A DNA stretch of 64,000 nucleotides from Lepidodermella squamata (taxonomy: Eukaryota; Gastrotricha). The stretch lies in NCBI GenBank assembly GCA_047495785.1, contig JBLDXI010000009.1:1736001-1800000 (forward strand). Reading direction: 5' to 3'. The notes below the pieces were generated by a model. The model saw nothing but the letters and a program-made list of their open reading frames with translations. It made no database searches and was not told the origin of the DNA. The first letter of the stretch is position 1. Each line of letters begins with the position of its first letter. Shown here piece after piece: positions 48,009 through 60,121 of this stretch. Position numbers and translations under genes: made by a program.

Positions 48009-50846
48009 ATGTTTGCTTTTGTCTTTGCTTCTTGCTCATCAATCCCGGCTATTTTAGATGCTCTGGTAATTGATGGAACCAGAGATTTTAGGAAGCGGTT
48101 TGAAATCGATGCAAGGTCGAACGACAACACCAATGTCAACGACGTTCATGTCAAGCTGAAGCTGCCATTCAGCCAAAATGGCAAACCTGACTTTCAAATA
48201 ATCGGAGTAGTGCCTGAGACGCATAAGCTAGGCGAGCCGCCTGTTGCCGCTAAGGAGCAAATTCTGGCAATGATTCCCGAAGCACCATCGGCGAAGGTTC
48301 CTGAAGCTCCATTAGCGACGATTCCTGAAGCTCCGGTAGCAAAGGTCCCTGAAGCTCCATTGGCAACGATTCCCGAAGCTCCGATAGCGAGGGTTCCCGA
48401 ATTTCCATTGCCCGCGATTTTCGAAGCCCCAATATCGAAGGTTCCTGAAGCTCCGTTGCCAGTTATTCCCGAAGCTTCATTGGGAGCTATTCCTGAAGCT
48501 CCTATTGCGGCAATTCCTGAAGCTCCTATTGTGGCGATTCCGGAAGCAACGATTCCCGAAACAACAACGATAGCAACTCTGCCACCACCGCCACCACCCG
48601 CCCCGCCAGCATTCCAAGGTCAAATTTTAATTTAATTTAATTTAATAAAACTTGGGAGCTTTTCAGATCTTCGAATTACGATGACTCGGAAGAAATTCAA
48701 AATGCCGAACGGGCAGGTTCTAAGTTTCAATCAACAGCTGCGCGACCCGGTGACCTTCTACTACCAAACTGTCGAGCTTGCTTCGGTCAAAGCGGTTTGC
48801 TCTACATCACCGCCTCATTTTATTAATTTATTCACACTTAATACAGCTCGAATTCATTCTCGATCAAGCTGGCGTGAAATTCCAGAAGACGATAAAATTG
48901 ATCGGATTTCAGTAATTATTTCATACTTCAACTGTTCGATATATGTCATCTTTTTCTTTAGGCCTACCCCATTTACAGCAGTTATGATAGCTTCAATCGC
49001 AGGCTCAGATTTCGAGAGAACCAAATCATTTTTCGTCCAATATCCCCAATGGTTCCAACACGAGACAGCCGGAATTAGGGTCGTCAATACCAAGCTGTTA
49101 ATGGCGAATCCTGTCGACACCAATGGCGAAACTCTCATCATAGACACTTTGCCCATTGAAGACAGTGATTTGTTCAGGCAAATTGTCACCGCGAAAGCCG
49201 ACTATTTGTGCTCTGATCCGTTGATAGGCTTCTGTTCCTGTGTATCGTCTCTAATAGATTGCCCTGATGGTCGAACGGCCGTCGATGTTGGCGAGGATGT
49301 TTGCAGCAAATTTTGTTTACCGGTTCGTCCTAAAGCCTAATAATTAAAAATTTGATTGCTCCTTTTTCAGCTTATTCAACACGCTCAGCAATGTTATTCG
49401 AACCAGCAAGACTGTGTCTGCATTACTCAGGGATCGGTAACGAATGAAAGCTGCTCAAACGTAAGTTTTAGACCGTTTATACACGCTTTTTATGCATTTA
49501 TTTATTGCCTGATATTCATTATTGATTTTTGTTGCAGATGCAAATTTATGCGTCAACAGACAACTGCGTTGCTGATTGCGCCCAGGTACAGATTTGTATA
49601 GATGGCCGCTTTGCCTTGGAACTTTTCTATATTGACTTTCGTCAAGGTTATGATTGCTTTGCCAACAACAACTGTTCCAACAACGACTACTACAACGACA
49701 ACTGAAGCGACTACAACAACGGAAAAGACGACCACAACTGAGACTACTACCACAACTACTACAACAACAGAAGCTCCTACTACAACTACAACAACTGAAC
49801 CCCCTACTACAACTACAACAACAGAGGCCCCTACTACAACTACAACAACGGCTCCATCTACAACAACTGAAGAAATAACGACTTCCAAAATTCAGGAAAT
49901 ACCCTTGGCAATACTTGCTGTCGAAGAATCGAATCCCGCCACAACACAAACGCCGTCATTTCATGACATTGTACAAGTACCCGCCGAAATTGTTGTAGTT
50001 CCAGTTATTCAAGAAACGACAACTTTGAAAATTCAAGAAATTGAGATTCCTGCAATTGAAATTGCCGAACTAGAGCCGAAGATCCCTGAAATCAAACTTG
50101 TCGAGCAGGAGTCAACGACGACAGCGAAAACGCTAGCAGTTCCTGTCGAAGCGATTGAAGGAGTGCTGCTTCCTGCTATCATGATTGCGGAAGAAATACC
50201 TTCAACTAAAACGATTGTTGAAGAGACGAATACTCCTCCGACTACAACAGTAAATTCAATCGCTGCAGAACCGGCTACTCTTACGGCAATTCTGGAACCT
50301 AGACAGGCTTCAGTGCAGCCCGCTGGCTCGTTATTGCAACTGATGCAACAGTCAGCTCCGGCTTATGTTAGTTTTTCAATATTTAAATCAAAATGAAATT
50401 AGGGCTTTTTACGCAGGCCATTTTCCCACCGGCAAATTCTGTCATTTGCGCCGACCCAGCTGTGAACTTTTGCTCCTGTGTGGCCAAGGAAGAAGATTGC
50501 CCTGCAAAGCGCGGTGTTCTCGAAATCGGCGATGGCGCAGTTTGCCAAGCTATCTGCGGGGTAATTTTCCGAAATCAGTGCAATAAAACCCATACTTCAG
50601 TTCGGTTTTTCTGTAGTTCGTATTCCTGAACACTGAGACTATTCAATGTCGGCCAATTGCCAGCATTCCCGGTGAATGTTTCTGCTTCAGAAAATCCGAA
50701 GCCTCGGATATAACGGGCTGTGAAATCGTGAGTTTTCATCAATGTTATCACATCCAGTATTTTCATTTTATGATGATTTTCAGACTAATCACTTTGCTAC
50801 ATTGCGTGAATGCGGTGCCAGCTGCTTAGCACTTATCAAAGAATGA
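48009..50846 (+). CDS. Secreted mucin-like protein with four six-cysteine modules
   Basis: Ten exons (48009-48618, 48667-48794, 48847-48911, 48962-49322, 49371-49460, 49538-49585, 49647-50366, 50417-50560, 50617-50727, 50784-50846) give about 779 residues. The chosen start opens with the hydrophobic MFAFVFASCSSIPA; another start is a better signal peptide at 47347 spliced to 48058. After about 80 residues come twelve PEAPxxxx octads and a polyproline run, a globular region of unknown type, then two six-cysteine modules (351-431), a threonine-rich mucin-like block with a long tail, and two more modules (685-773). Each module reads C-x(6-9)-C-x-C-x(6-10)-C-x(11-14)-C-x3-C. I do not recognise the module. 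A final 56-base intron is inferred because it restores the last two cysteines. Likely extracellular or cuticular. Confidence 0.75.
48276..48566 (+). repeat. About twelve 24-bp (8-residue) PEAPxxxx tandem repeats
   Basis: Units such as PEAPLATI, PEAPVAKV, PEAPIARV and PEAPLPVI run head to tail inside exon 1 of the secreted protein. The array decays at its 3' end into PEATI and PETTT. Confidence 0.85.
49657..49878 (+). repeat. ACA/ACT triplet-rich block encoding a threonine-rich mucin-like stretch
   Basis: Mostly Thr codons (ACA, ACT, ACG) interrupted by EAPTTTTTTEP-type units of about 12 residues, which recur three to four times. Dense O-glycosylation is expected. Confidence 0.85.
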
Positions 50847-51178
50847 TAATTTCCAATTCCTCCAGCAGTTCGCTGGATCCTACGCTCCGAATTTTGGTTG
50901 ATAGAAAATTGACTTCTCCTATTTACTTGAACCAAATGTTATATTTTTCGATCGAATAAAGTCATGGCGTTTATTTTCATGATTTTTCAAGACAGCTGCA
51001 TAACAGGAAGAACAAAAATCAGCTTTGCGATAAAAAAGATGTTGTAAATAATTGATCAGTAGGTGCTACAATGCAAAAAGCAGGGAAATTAGTTTTGCAT
51101 GTTTTCAAAAATTGAGATCATTTTTCGTATGTAACAGTGCAGTTTCAAGGATATATAGATTGTAGAAAAAATGTCCCA
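50847..51178. other. Convergent intergenic region
   Basis: About 330 bases between the six-cysteine gene and the NACHT/WD gene. An AATAAA lies near 50955 for the plus-strand gene. Nothing else is seen. Confidence 0.55.
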
Positions 51179-54100
51179 TCACAGTGCCTTTCGAAAAGGG
51201 ACAAGGTGTTCGAAGAGCGGGTCGCACGAGTCGACGACGAAACTGAGCGCGACCAAGCGACCGTCTTCCATGCCAACGACGATAATGCGACGACTGGCTT
51301 TGATATTGCGACACGGCATGACTTCGATGCAACTCGCGATGCCGAATAGCTCGAACTCGGCGACTTTCTGCTCGTCGCTCGTGCGGCACGCCAGCAATTT
51401 ACGCCGGTCGGAGCTGAGTGCGCAGTAGTAGTCACCCTGGAGTAGAAATCGGAAACTTTCAACGCAGCACGGCGTGCCGATGTGGAGGCGAGCCCGCGCG
51501 CCAAGTTGAAGGTCGTAGATGGCGCCTAGATCAACGTCACAAGCCAACTTGGCCCGGCCATCCACGTGCAAATACGGCAGCCGATTCATAGGTAGAAATA
51601 ACGACTCGGGCGTGACTGATGAGTTGGGTGTGAAAGCAGCATTTCCAAGTGAAGACCAGGCCATTTTATTCGACTCGATATCAAATGCAAAACAGCCGAG
51701 GTGATCTCTCTTCAGCATAGGGTACAAACCAGCAGACTGAAAAATAGAGAAAAATTCGATCTTATTTCTATCCAATTGTATGACCCACATTTAGCCGCTA
51801 ATTTTGAGACTCCAGGACTAGAATTCCTAAAAATCCTAAACTATGATTTTTCAAGTTTCAAGTCTCTTAAATCTTAATTTTTTATTATTAGATATCCTGC
51901 TTAACTCTCACTATTACCGTATTTGTTCCAATAGTAGCCCATTCACTAATAGTAGCCCGGGGTTGAGGGGTCAAGTCGGTTCGAAAACATGAAAAAGAAC
52001 GATTCACGAGAAATTAATTTTTGAAATTTTTGAAATTTCGAGGTTGAAATTTTAGTAGCCCGGGCTGCTATAGGAATAGATAAGGTATGCGTATTTTGAG
52101 CAATGAGCGGTCAGTTTACGAGACAGAGCCGATATCGATTTCAATTATCGAATTTACAAATCAGTGATTTTTCCTATATCAGAAGTCTTGGAAGCCAATA
52201 TTGAAAACTATTCTACATACCATGTAGCTAAAAAACAAAATCTCAGGGTCAAAGAGGACATCAATATCGATCAAAAAAGAAAAAACCTAAGTCACAAAGT
52301 ATCGACAAAAATTAGCACCAAAAATAAGACCCCATAATAGGACTAAATGTGTTCAAAATTATGTAATCTAAAAATTTGGTTACACCTGAAGTTTGGAATT
52401 TATAAACACGTGCAGGTTAATTTTTTAGTAGGTAGAAAATGACTTACTAATTCAGCCACTGTGAAAAGCACTAGGACTTGATTAGGTGAATCCTGAATCG
52501 GCAGCAGATGCGCCAATTCCCAATGAGCATTTCCTTCGGTCCGCCAAATCTCGTACAGATGCAAAGTTTTATAAACGCCCCGGTCATTTCGCGTTATATC
52601 ACTGATAACCGCCAGTTTCACGTCCTCCTTGGCACGATGTTGATTAGCTTCGGTTGTCAGGAAACAAAGTGCCCGTTTCTCGGGTAGGAAAACCGGATCT
52701 TGAACTAAACGCGTTTGAATTTTGTGGAGCAGTTCGACATTTCCATAGCCAAGCCGGTAAATCTCAACGACGCTTTCTTCCGTAATTAGGACGAAGAGAG
52801 TTTCGAAAAGCCGCCCAGGCTCCTGGCTAGGACTAGCGAAAAACGCGTCCGTAACATTGGCGAAATTAGCCGTGAGCGTGAAACTGTTGTTCGTAGCCCG
52901 TTCAGTATCACTCGCCGCGAATAACACGCCATTTTGCGTTGTATCAACGACAAAGCAGAAACTAGCATCAGGCGACACGATAATCCTCGCAATTCTCTGA
53001 TTCCAATCCAACTCGCCAATCGGGACCGGGGTGACAATGCGCGATTTCAAATCGAAAACTTGCAAGCAGCATTGCTGGGTGTTGTTGGTGACTGGCGATG
53101 ACAGCAACGCGACTGCCATTGGGCTTGTATCTGTCAGGCCGTCGACGTAGGGCGACGGTGGGAAAAGTCCGAAAATATTGCCGGGTGCGATCACGTGACT
53201 GTGGTCGGAGATGTGCGACAGCGATGACAGCCGTTCAACGTCCCAACATCGCAGGAACGTCGACTCGCCATTCGTTGACAGAGCTAGGACACGCCAGCAG
53301 CAACTTGGCCCATATACATGAGTTATGATTTGCCCTGTAAAAATAATAATAGATATAATAGTCCCCTAAACACCAGGCAAAATGGTCCGGTTTAGATTAA
53401 GTCCGGATTAGAAAATATAACGTAAAATTGCGATTTTACTCATTTTACGAGCTTTCTAGTCATTTCCGGTTATGAAATACCTAATTTCCATATAAATATA
53501 TTAATAATTAGACTAGATAGATCCTAGATTCTAGATCCGGCCATCATGGCTCGATACGGAAGTGTGGGCAATAGGTACATAGTAATTTTATGGTATCATC
53601 CGGACTCTCTAAACTTTTTTGGGGTTCAAGTCCGGTTTTGGCATGTTAAAGAGAAAAGATCAGTTTTATATAGGATTTTGAGGATTTTTCAAGTTTTTAA
53701 TAGGGCAATCATCCCGGATCTAGAATCCAGGATCTATCTAGTCCAGAATGGTCCATTTAGACCGGTCAGTTTGAGAACACTTTCACTTTATAAGTTAAAA
53801 GAGCTAAAACAGCAGTAACGCGTGCATTTTAATTCCCCCATCAATCCTCATAAGTCGTGTCACTTTCTAACAATTGACGATATTAGCCTGTTTTTGTAGT
53901 GTTGTACAGTAAATGTGGTGTTTTGTGGCGAAATGTACCAACACTTTCTCCTCACAATGAATAGCAAGCGAGCCTTATTTTGTGCGCTTTTTCTAGCTAC
54001 TGCACAATTATGTTCTATCGTATTTTTTGTCTATTTTTACGCGATTCCTGATGAGGAATTCTTCCCCATTTCGACTGTTAGCAAGAAATCTATGCCAACG

Positions 54101-57100
54101 AGACAGCCAATCAAAGAAGGTATCGACTTGGCCGACATGCAAGAGAGCTTTCAGATAATGAACATTCTGTTCAACCCTGATTACGAATTCTCGAATCCCC
54201 AGTTCCGGGAAGGTCTCGATAGTAAGGAATTGGCCAAAATATTCGCCCCCGCCTTAACGCAGGAACAACGGCATAGGTCGAGTTTCACGCTTCATGCCTG
54301 CATTTCCATGCTAGAGACTGCGAACCTTACTTATTCGTTATTCTACGGAACTCTACTTGGCTGGTTCAGACATGACGGCAATTTCATACCGTGGGATGAT
54401 GATATGGACATTGTTATTTTCCCTACAATCCCTGAAACTAGGAACGTAAGCCACTACAGCAAATTGATAATGGATAGCTTAGTCGATGATCAAGTTTTCA
54501 ACGAAACTTTTGGAGATTTCGCGCTATTTACGAGTGAAGAAGGCCAAATTATCAAATGCTTTTCGACATCGCCATCAATTTCACAGGAATCGAAGCGGGC
54601 GAAAAACAAATGGCGATGGCCTTTTGTTGATATTATTTTGATGGATGCATTTTACAACGATGCCAAGGTGAATGATATCGCAAATTTAACAGTTCGAATC
54701 GAACAACCCATTTATTACGGAAATGTTACTTTCCGCTACGATTCGATCTTCCCGCTTCAAAAATCCGAATTCGAAGGATTAGAAGTTTTTGTCCCGAATC
54801 ACCCCAGGGAAGTTTTGATGCAAAACTACAATATTAGCAGATGTCAAAGTAAGTGTTTTAATGTTAAAAAAAATTTCCATAATTTTTTTCAATTTTAAAA
54901 GCCCGAAATTACGACCACAAACTAGAGATAGAAGTTCTTCAATCAACGCTGGGAATTACCGACTGCAGTAATTTGTCAAATCTGTACAATTTGACTAATA
55001 TCTAACGATCTAAAATTGTCATAATAAACCGTGTCTTGAGTTTTACCTTTCATTTGGCTTGAAGGTTGGCTGAACGGGCTGATGATGCGAACGGAGGATT
55101 TATCTCCGATTCGGAATAGGCAAACATGCCCTGTATCAAGGGCACTGGCAATAATTTGATCAGAACACGCGAAAGCACTCGCTGTAAATCGCCGCGGTGC
55201 TGGAATTTGAGGTGGAGGGATGAATTCTTCCAGGAGCGAGCCATCGCGAAGACCGAGCAAAAATAGCCGACCGGGCGATTCAATCAGTCCCATGACCCCG
55301 CCGCGAACTGTATCCACCTGAACAACAGGATTGGCTAACGATTCGCGGTAGGGTAGGACTGCTTTGAAAACAGATTTCGACATTTTCTTGTTAATAATTG
55401 CCATTAAAACGCTGCCGTGATTTGTCACAACTAGCACGCGGACATCGTCTGACCGCCCGTGGACAGATTGCGGCACTATGTGGATATACACGGCTGGCAT
55501 GTCGGTCCGGAACGTGTGCAGGCACTCCATCATCGGCAGTTGGTACACGAAAACTTCCTCGCCAACAGTGAACGCGAAATAATCGTTTTCGGCGCTTATT
55601 GCTGAAGTGTCGGCTCTAGAAGCGAATCGATGGGCTACTGTTTGGTGAAGCATGTCAATGATTATTGGCCCAGTCGGCTGACTAACGGTTGCCTAAAATA
55701 AAAATTTAAAATAATTTTTTTCATCGAATTTTTCCGAATTTTCTTAGATTTAAAAACTTAAATTAAATTTGAAATTTTCAAAATTCAAAATTTAAATTAA
55801 TTTTTTTTAATTTGCTTTATTTACCTGATATCTCCCATTCGCAGTGGTCTGAGTCATTGAACTGATATTGGTCATAGCAGATGAAGGGCGTGAGTTTTTA
55901 CCCGCGCCATTTTCCCGCTGATCGGGAGGTCCATTCAACGATGAAATCGCTGTAAGACCGGGTATGATCACCATGAAACGATCAGTCGACGTCATTTGCT
56001 TAACTTCGACCTGTTGTAGCAAGTTGACCGTATAAACCAATTCGCCAGATTCGATGTGAAAAATCTGAAGAATTTGCTTATCAGCAATCGCGGCAACCAA
56101 ACGCCCGCCGGGTGAGTTGACTTTGAAAATGGGCCCTACCGGCAGGCCGCGGACGGGTGCGCAAAACCAGCTAGGCCCCAGGTTGCCACACCCGCAGCCG
56201 GCCCAAAATCGAGCCGATGGCGCTGCGTCGTGTTTCAGCCCGAGGACAAAGGCGTATGATGACTGAATGTCAACGATATGAAGCGGGGAATTAGCCATAG
56301 GCATCGGGTTCATTCGGTTAATTCGAGCCGTGTAGATCAACGGCGACCCAGGCGTGTCGAGGAACGAGATAATTGGCACTAGGCTGCCGCGCCGATCAGC
56401 CGCGCTGAATCGATCGCACTGGTTCAGCAGCGAGCACACATTTTTATGAACTGCAACCATCCTCGCTGAATGCTGAAAGGCGAGCAGTCGAGCTAGTAAC
56501 AGACCGGGTAGGAAATATGGCCGCAGTGAGAGGATTGACCGAGAAAATTTCACCGCATCGCGAACTACGCCCATCTCATCGACCCCGGTTGGCGAAATGA
56601 GAACCGACTGACGAACGCCGTTGATCGACTCTTGAAAATCAACCAGCGTCTTATCAACCCCCAGCGCTGAAACTTTCGCCATCAACCAGTCGAGATTGAA
56701 CAAAACTTGGCTGCATAAATCTTTATGCCGGCCAGATACGAGTAGGTAATACGGTAGGCAGTTCAATTTTCGAATATTAGCCTCATTCGCCTCGGGGGTT
56801 CGGCAGTCAGTGAAAGCGAGAGGTTGGCGAATGACGTAGCGAACTGCCTTGCCCTGCCCGAAAATGCTGTGCGGCGTTTTCGGGACTGGCGGGTCGCGAT
56901 TATCGCAAACACTAAGCCGCAGATCTTTCGGCGTTTTACCCGACCAGGTTCCAATGTAATACTCGGCCAGGTTCGAGCAGACCAGCCGGTTGAGATCAGG
57001 GTCCGACTTCAAATAGCGGTTGAACGCGAATTTAGATAACAGACCGTCAGCCCATACAATAACGGCGTGGGAATCGACAGTTCGTTGGGCGAGAAACGGG

Positions 57101-60100
57101 TTCACTTCGAATAGCAAGCGGTATAATGCTAGCGTTGGAACTCGGGCCGATGTGAAGACGTAGCTTTGCGGCTCGTTATTAGGAGCCTCGCTCGATGCAA
57201 CTCCAGCCCCGGTATCGCCGTTGGCTAACGCATGTAACACGAAATTATCGATAGATAACACATCGCCCAGCTCGGCTAGGGATAACCCCCGATTCCCAGC
57301 CGCTGTTAAATAGGCTAGAGCGTGACGGGTGAATGTTGTCCCATTTCGAAGTTCATACAGTGAGAAAATTCGGTCGAGTTCATCCTCCACGGTATAGCCG
57401 AAGTATGAAGACGAGACTGACGTGAAGGAATGCCACCTTAACGCAGCTTCTCGAATCAGGGCTAGATACGGCGCGGAAACGCCGCCTCCATTCACCTCAG
57501 CGATGGAATCGATTGCTTTACGAAGGGCCTGCCATTGGCTGAACATCAGCTGTTGGCCGTTGGCAGAAAACGCGGCTTTCAGCAATTCATTAGCGGTTTC
57601 GGGGGAGAAGTCTTCGATTGTCAGGATGCAGCCCTCGCCATAGCGAGCGGCGAAATGTGTGACGGCTTCTTCGCTTTCTTGCTTCAGGCTGACAATGACA
57701 CGAACACGCTCGGATAGCACTGAGGGTAACCAGTCAATGAAATCGCCGAAACCGGCCGATGAGCTAGACCTAGAAAATATCAATTTTCGTAATTTCTCTC
57801 AAAATAACGCAATTTTTCGAATCAGTTTTGTTCCCAATTTTTGGCTTGATTCGATTTCATAAAAAAAATTTGGAAGAGCTAAAAAGCCGAAGAAATTTTG
57901 CGCAATTTTTCATTGCTGATTAAAAAATTAGCCCCAGCCAGAGGAAAAATTGACAAATTAACGAATGTTGGTTTAAATTGACAATTTTACACCCTAGCTC
58001 ATCCCAAGCAAATTGGAAAGGGAATTATAAGGTAAATTAAAATACCTGAGAGATTCGAGGCCATCGAGAAGAAAAACGACTCGAACACTTTGCCGTAGCG
58101 TTTGAAGTTCGTGAATGAAGCGATTTTTCACCGAAGTTATGTCATCCGGACAGTCAAGCTCCCGATTTGCCCTCAACGATCCACCAACCACGTACGAGAG
58201 ATGCAACAACATGCCGCGTAGAATCGACTTCAAATCAGACGATTCGGGGGTAAGATTTGCGAATCGCGGTATACAAATCAGCGTAGAGTCGCCCGGGAAA
58301 GCGCGTTCGATCAATCGAAGAACAACGGCTGAAAGCAGGGTCGACTGGCCGCAGCCGGTTGAGCCGAGAATCGCCAATGGCTTGCAAAACGTGTTCGTAT
58401 TCGCCTCGTGATTCGTGATGTAATTCATGAGTTCAGTTATCATATTTTCACGGCCAACGCAATTAGCCGCGTGTTCATGAGCATACATCATGTGAACAGT
58501 CGCCTCTCGAATCAGGTCATCTAACGCATTATGAGTCCGCTCCTTCGCATTTTCTATCCGCTCGGGTGACGTGACACAGGACAACGGTGCGTTATTTCGA
58601 AAATATCTCACTATTTCGCAGTCTTTAATCGCGTGAAACACCAATTTTCCGCCATCTGCCAGGTGTTTCGTAAATTTAGCATGCCGCTCGCAATTGACCC
58701 CGTTTAAATCACTGATTTTCAGCTCGAGATTAAGGCGGTTTGCTAAATCAGGCGATAATCGGCACAATTTTTCTTGCAGTTGTTTCAGGCGAAAATGGCA
58801 GAAGTCAGCTGGAGAATCGCTGTCCGAGTCGCAGTAGGCCCTACACACCGGTAAATGGGTATTATCCCTCAGGCCCGTGATTCTACGGCTGAAAATGATT
58901 AGACTGATATCGCTAGGGCTAAAACTTGTCGTCAAGATGTCGAAAAGTAGCTCAGGCCCAGATGAAACTAAAGAAGCAAGTTCCGGGCGTTTTACCGAGG
59001 CGCTGGCGATCAAGTAGGACAAGGCGTGAATTTGAGCTGCATCCAGCGTTTCTTGGCGCAGAATGTACCGGCGTTGTTCAGGGGCGACGGCTTTCATCGA
59101 TTGAGGGTCGGCGATGTCTTGCGGGGTCTGGCCGATATCGGGCCATAATGCGTCGACTAGCAGTTGGCTGGTCGTAGCGTCCGATGCGCAAAAATCGGTC
59201 AATATTCCAACAGCTTCCTCCTCAAAAATTGGCGCAATTACCGGTCTGCCGTATTTATGACCAGATAAAAACTACCGAAAGATTTTATAATTTAAAAAAT
59301 CATAGGAAAATTTGAGGAAAATTACCAGGCATATCAGCGGAGTTCCAGTTTTGCCAAGGCCGATCAAAAAATTGGCGAAATTGTGCCAATCAAGCGGGCT
59401 GACACTTTTCTCCTCGTCTACGCCGAGCCAAATATCTAATACCTGAATTTTTGAGAAAAAATTGAAAAATTTGCGAACTTCTAACAAAATCAGCCCACGT
59501 TTAATTCGATTTGGGCGTCACATTTCAGTTGGTCGCGCAGGTCCGGAAAAACCTCGGTGTGAAGGTAGTGCCGCTCCGCTTGAAAATCTAAGCACAAATT
59601 GAACACCACCTTAAAAAATGCTGAAAAATCATATTACCGCTGAACGTAGATAGAAGCAGTAAAGTGACACTCCTAGCTGAGTGGAGGCTCTGGCTGAATG
59701 ATGCTAGCTCGCCAAACGGCATAGCTCCCCGAAGAATATTAGTCAAGCGCCATCGATCATTCATAGGTATGCTGCTGTCATTTATGGCGATAAGTTTCTG
59801 CCTTTCACGGCGTGCTTCGATGTCATCCGTCGACATACCAGCATCGTCAATTGTAGTAGCCTCACGTTCCAGCAGTTCAACATCCACCGCAGTCAAATCA
59901 GTCTGGGTTGTATTGCTTCCACCTGCGGTAGACGGCCGAGAAGAAACTAGGCAATAAATTATTTTAAAAATAAGTTGCTATTGATTAAGGCGGGTCTAAC
60001 CTGACGTGTCTGAGGGCATCATGTCATGAAAAGTTGTGGTTAATGAGCCTGAGCCTGAAGAGGCGGTCATGATACGCGAATTAATCGCGCTAGTCAACGC

Positions 60101-60121
60101 TTGAGCGTCTCTGTTCGTCAT
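51179..60121 (-). CDS. NACHT and WD-repeat protein (NWD1/QUI-1 type)
   Basis: Nine exons (60121-60001, 59946-59638, 59587-59499, 59442-59326, 59271-58046, 57769-55825, 55692-55047, 53334-52448, 51736-51179) give about 1,965 residues. The N-terminal domain carries LLLLSTFSDFQAERHYL and IWLGVDEE, the signature found in NWD1 and TEP1. The NACHT domain follows at about 490-660, then a helical region and a long C-terminal half made of diverged beta-propeller blades. C. elegans QUI-1, a member of this group, is needed for bitter avoidance; NWD1 acts in signalling scaffolds. The P-loop reads GSTGCGQST with Gln521 in place of the invariant lysine, while Walker B (VVFLLDGLES) is kept. All junctions are in frame. 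A LicD-type gene lies inside the 1.7 kb seventh intron on the other strand. Confidence 0.88.
53511..53743. repeat. 30-bp inverted repeat, MITE-like or hairpin
   Basis: The left arm at 53511-53540 and the reverse complement of the right arm at 53714-53743 match in 29 of 30 bases; arms begin GACTAGATAGATCCT. The 173 bases between them show no gene. The structure lies inside the NACHT/WD gene intron, about 190 bases before the nested LicD gene. Confidence 0.75.
53933..55005 (+). CDS. LicD / fukutin-like membrane protein nested in a NACHT/WD gene intron
   Basis: Two exons (53933-54848, 54902-55005) give 339 residues. An N-terminal transmembrane anchor (about 13-37) gives type II Golgi/ER topology. 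The LicD core is clear: SLFYGTLLGWFRHDG followed by FIPWDDDMDIVIF with the DxD metal motif, then WRWPFVDIILMDAF. Family members transfer phosphate-linked groups such as phosphocholine or ribitol phosphate to glycans; the substrate here is unknown. Several N-x-S/T sites suit a luminal domain. A second ATG at 53957 is an alternative start, and an acceptor (TTTTTGTAG) precedes the first. Both exons lie between two exons of the minus-strand NACHT/WD gene; the stop is only 42 bases from that gene's exon edge. Confidence 0.88.

Noticed and set aside
47779-48009. 76-residue basic frame just before the six-cysteine gene
   Set aside because: Splicing it to 48058 gives an immediate stop, and no homologue is recognised. 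It may be intron or 5' UTR.
49455-49949. Long minus-strand frames rich in cysteine, serine and valine
   Set aside because: They are antisense shadows of the threonine codon run in the secreted mucin-like gene.
53620-53640. GGTTCAAGTCC, like a tRNA B box
   Set aside because: No A box at the right distance and no cloverleaf can be drawn around it.
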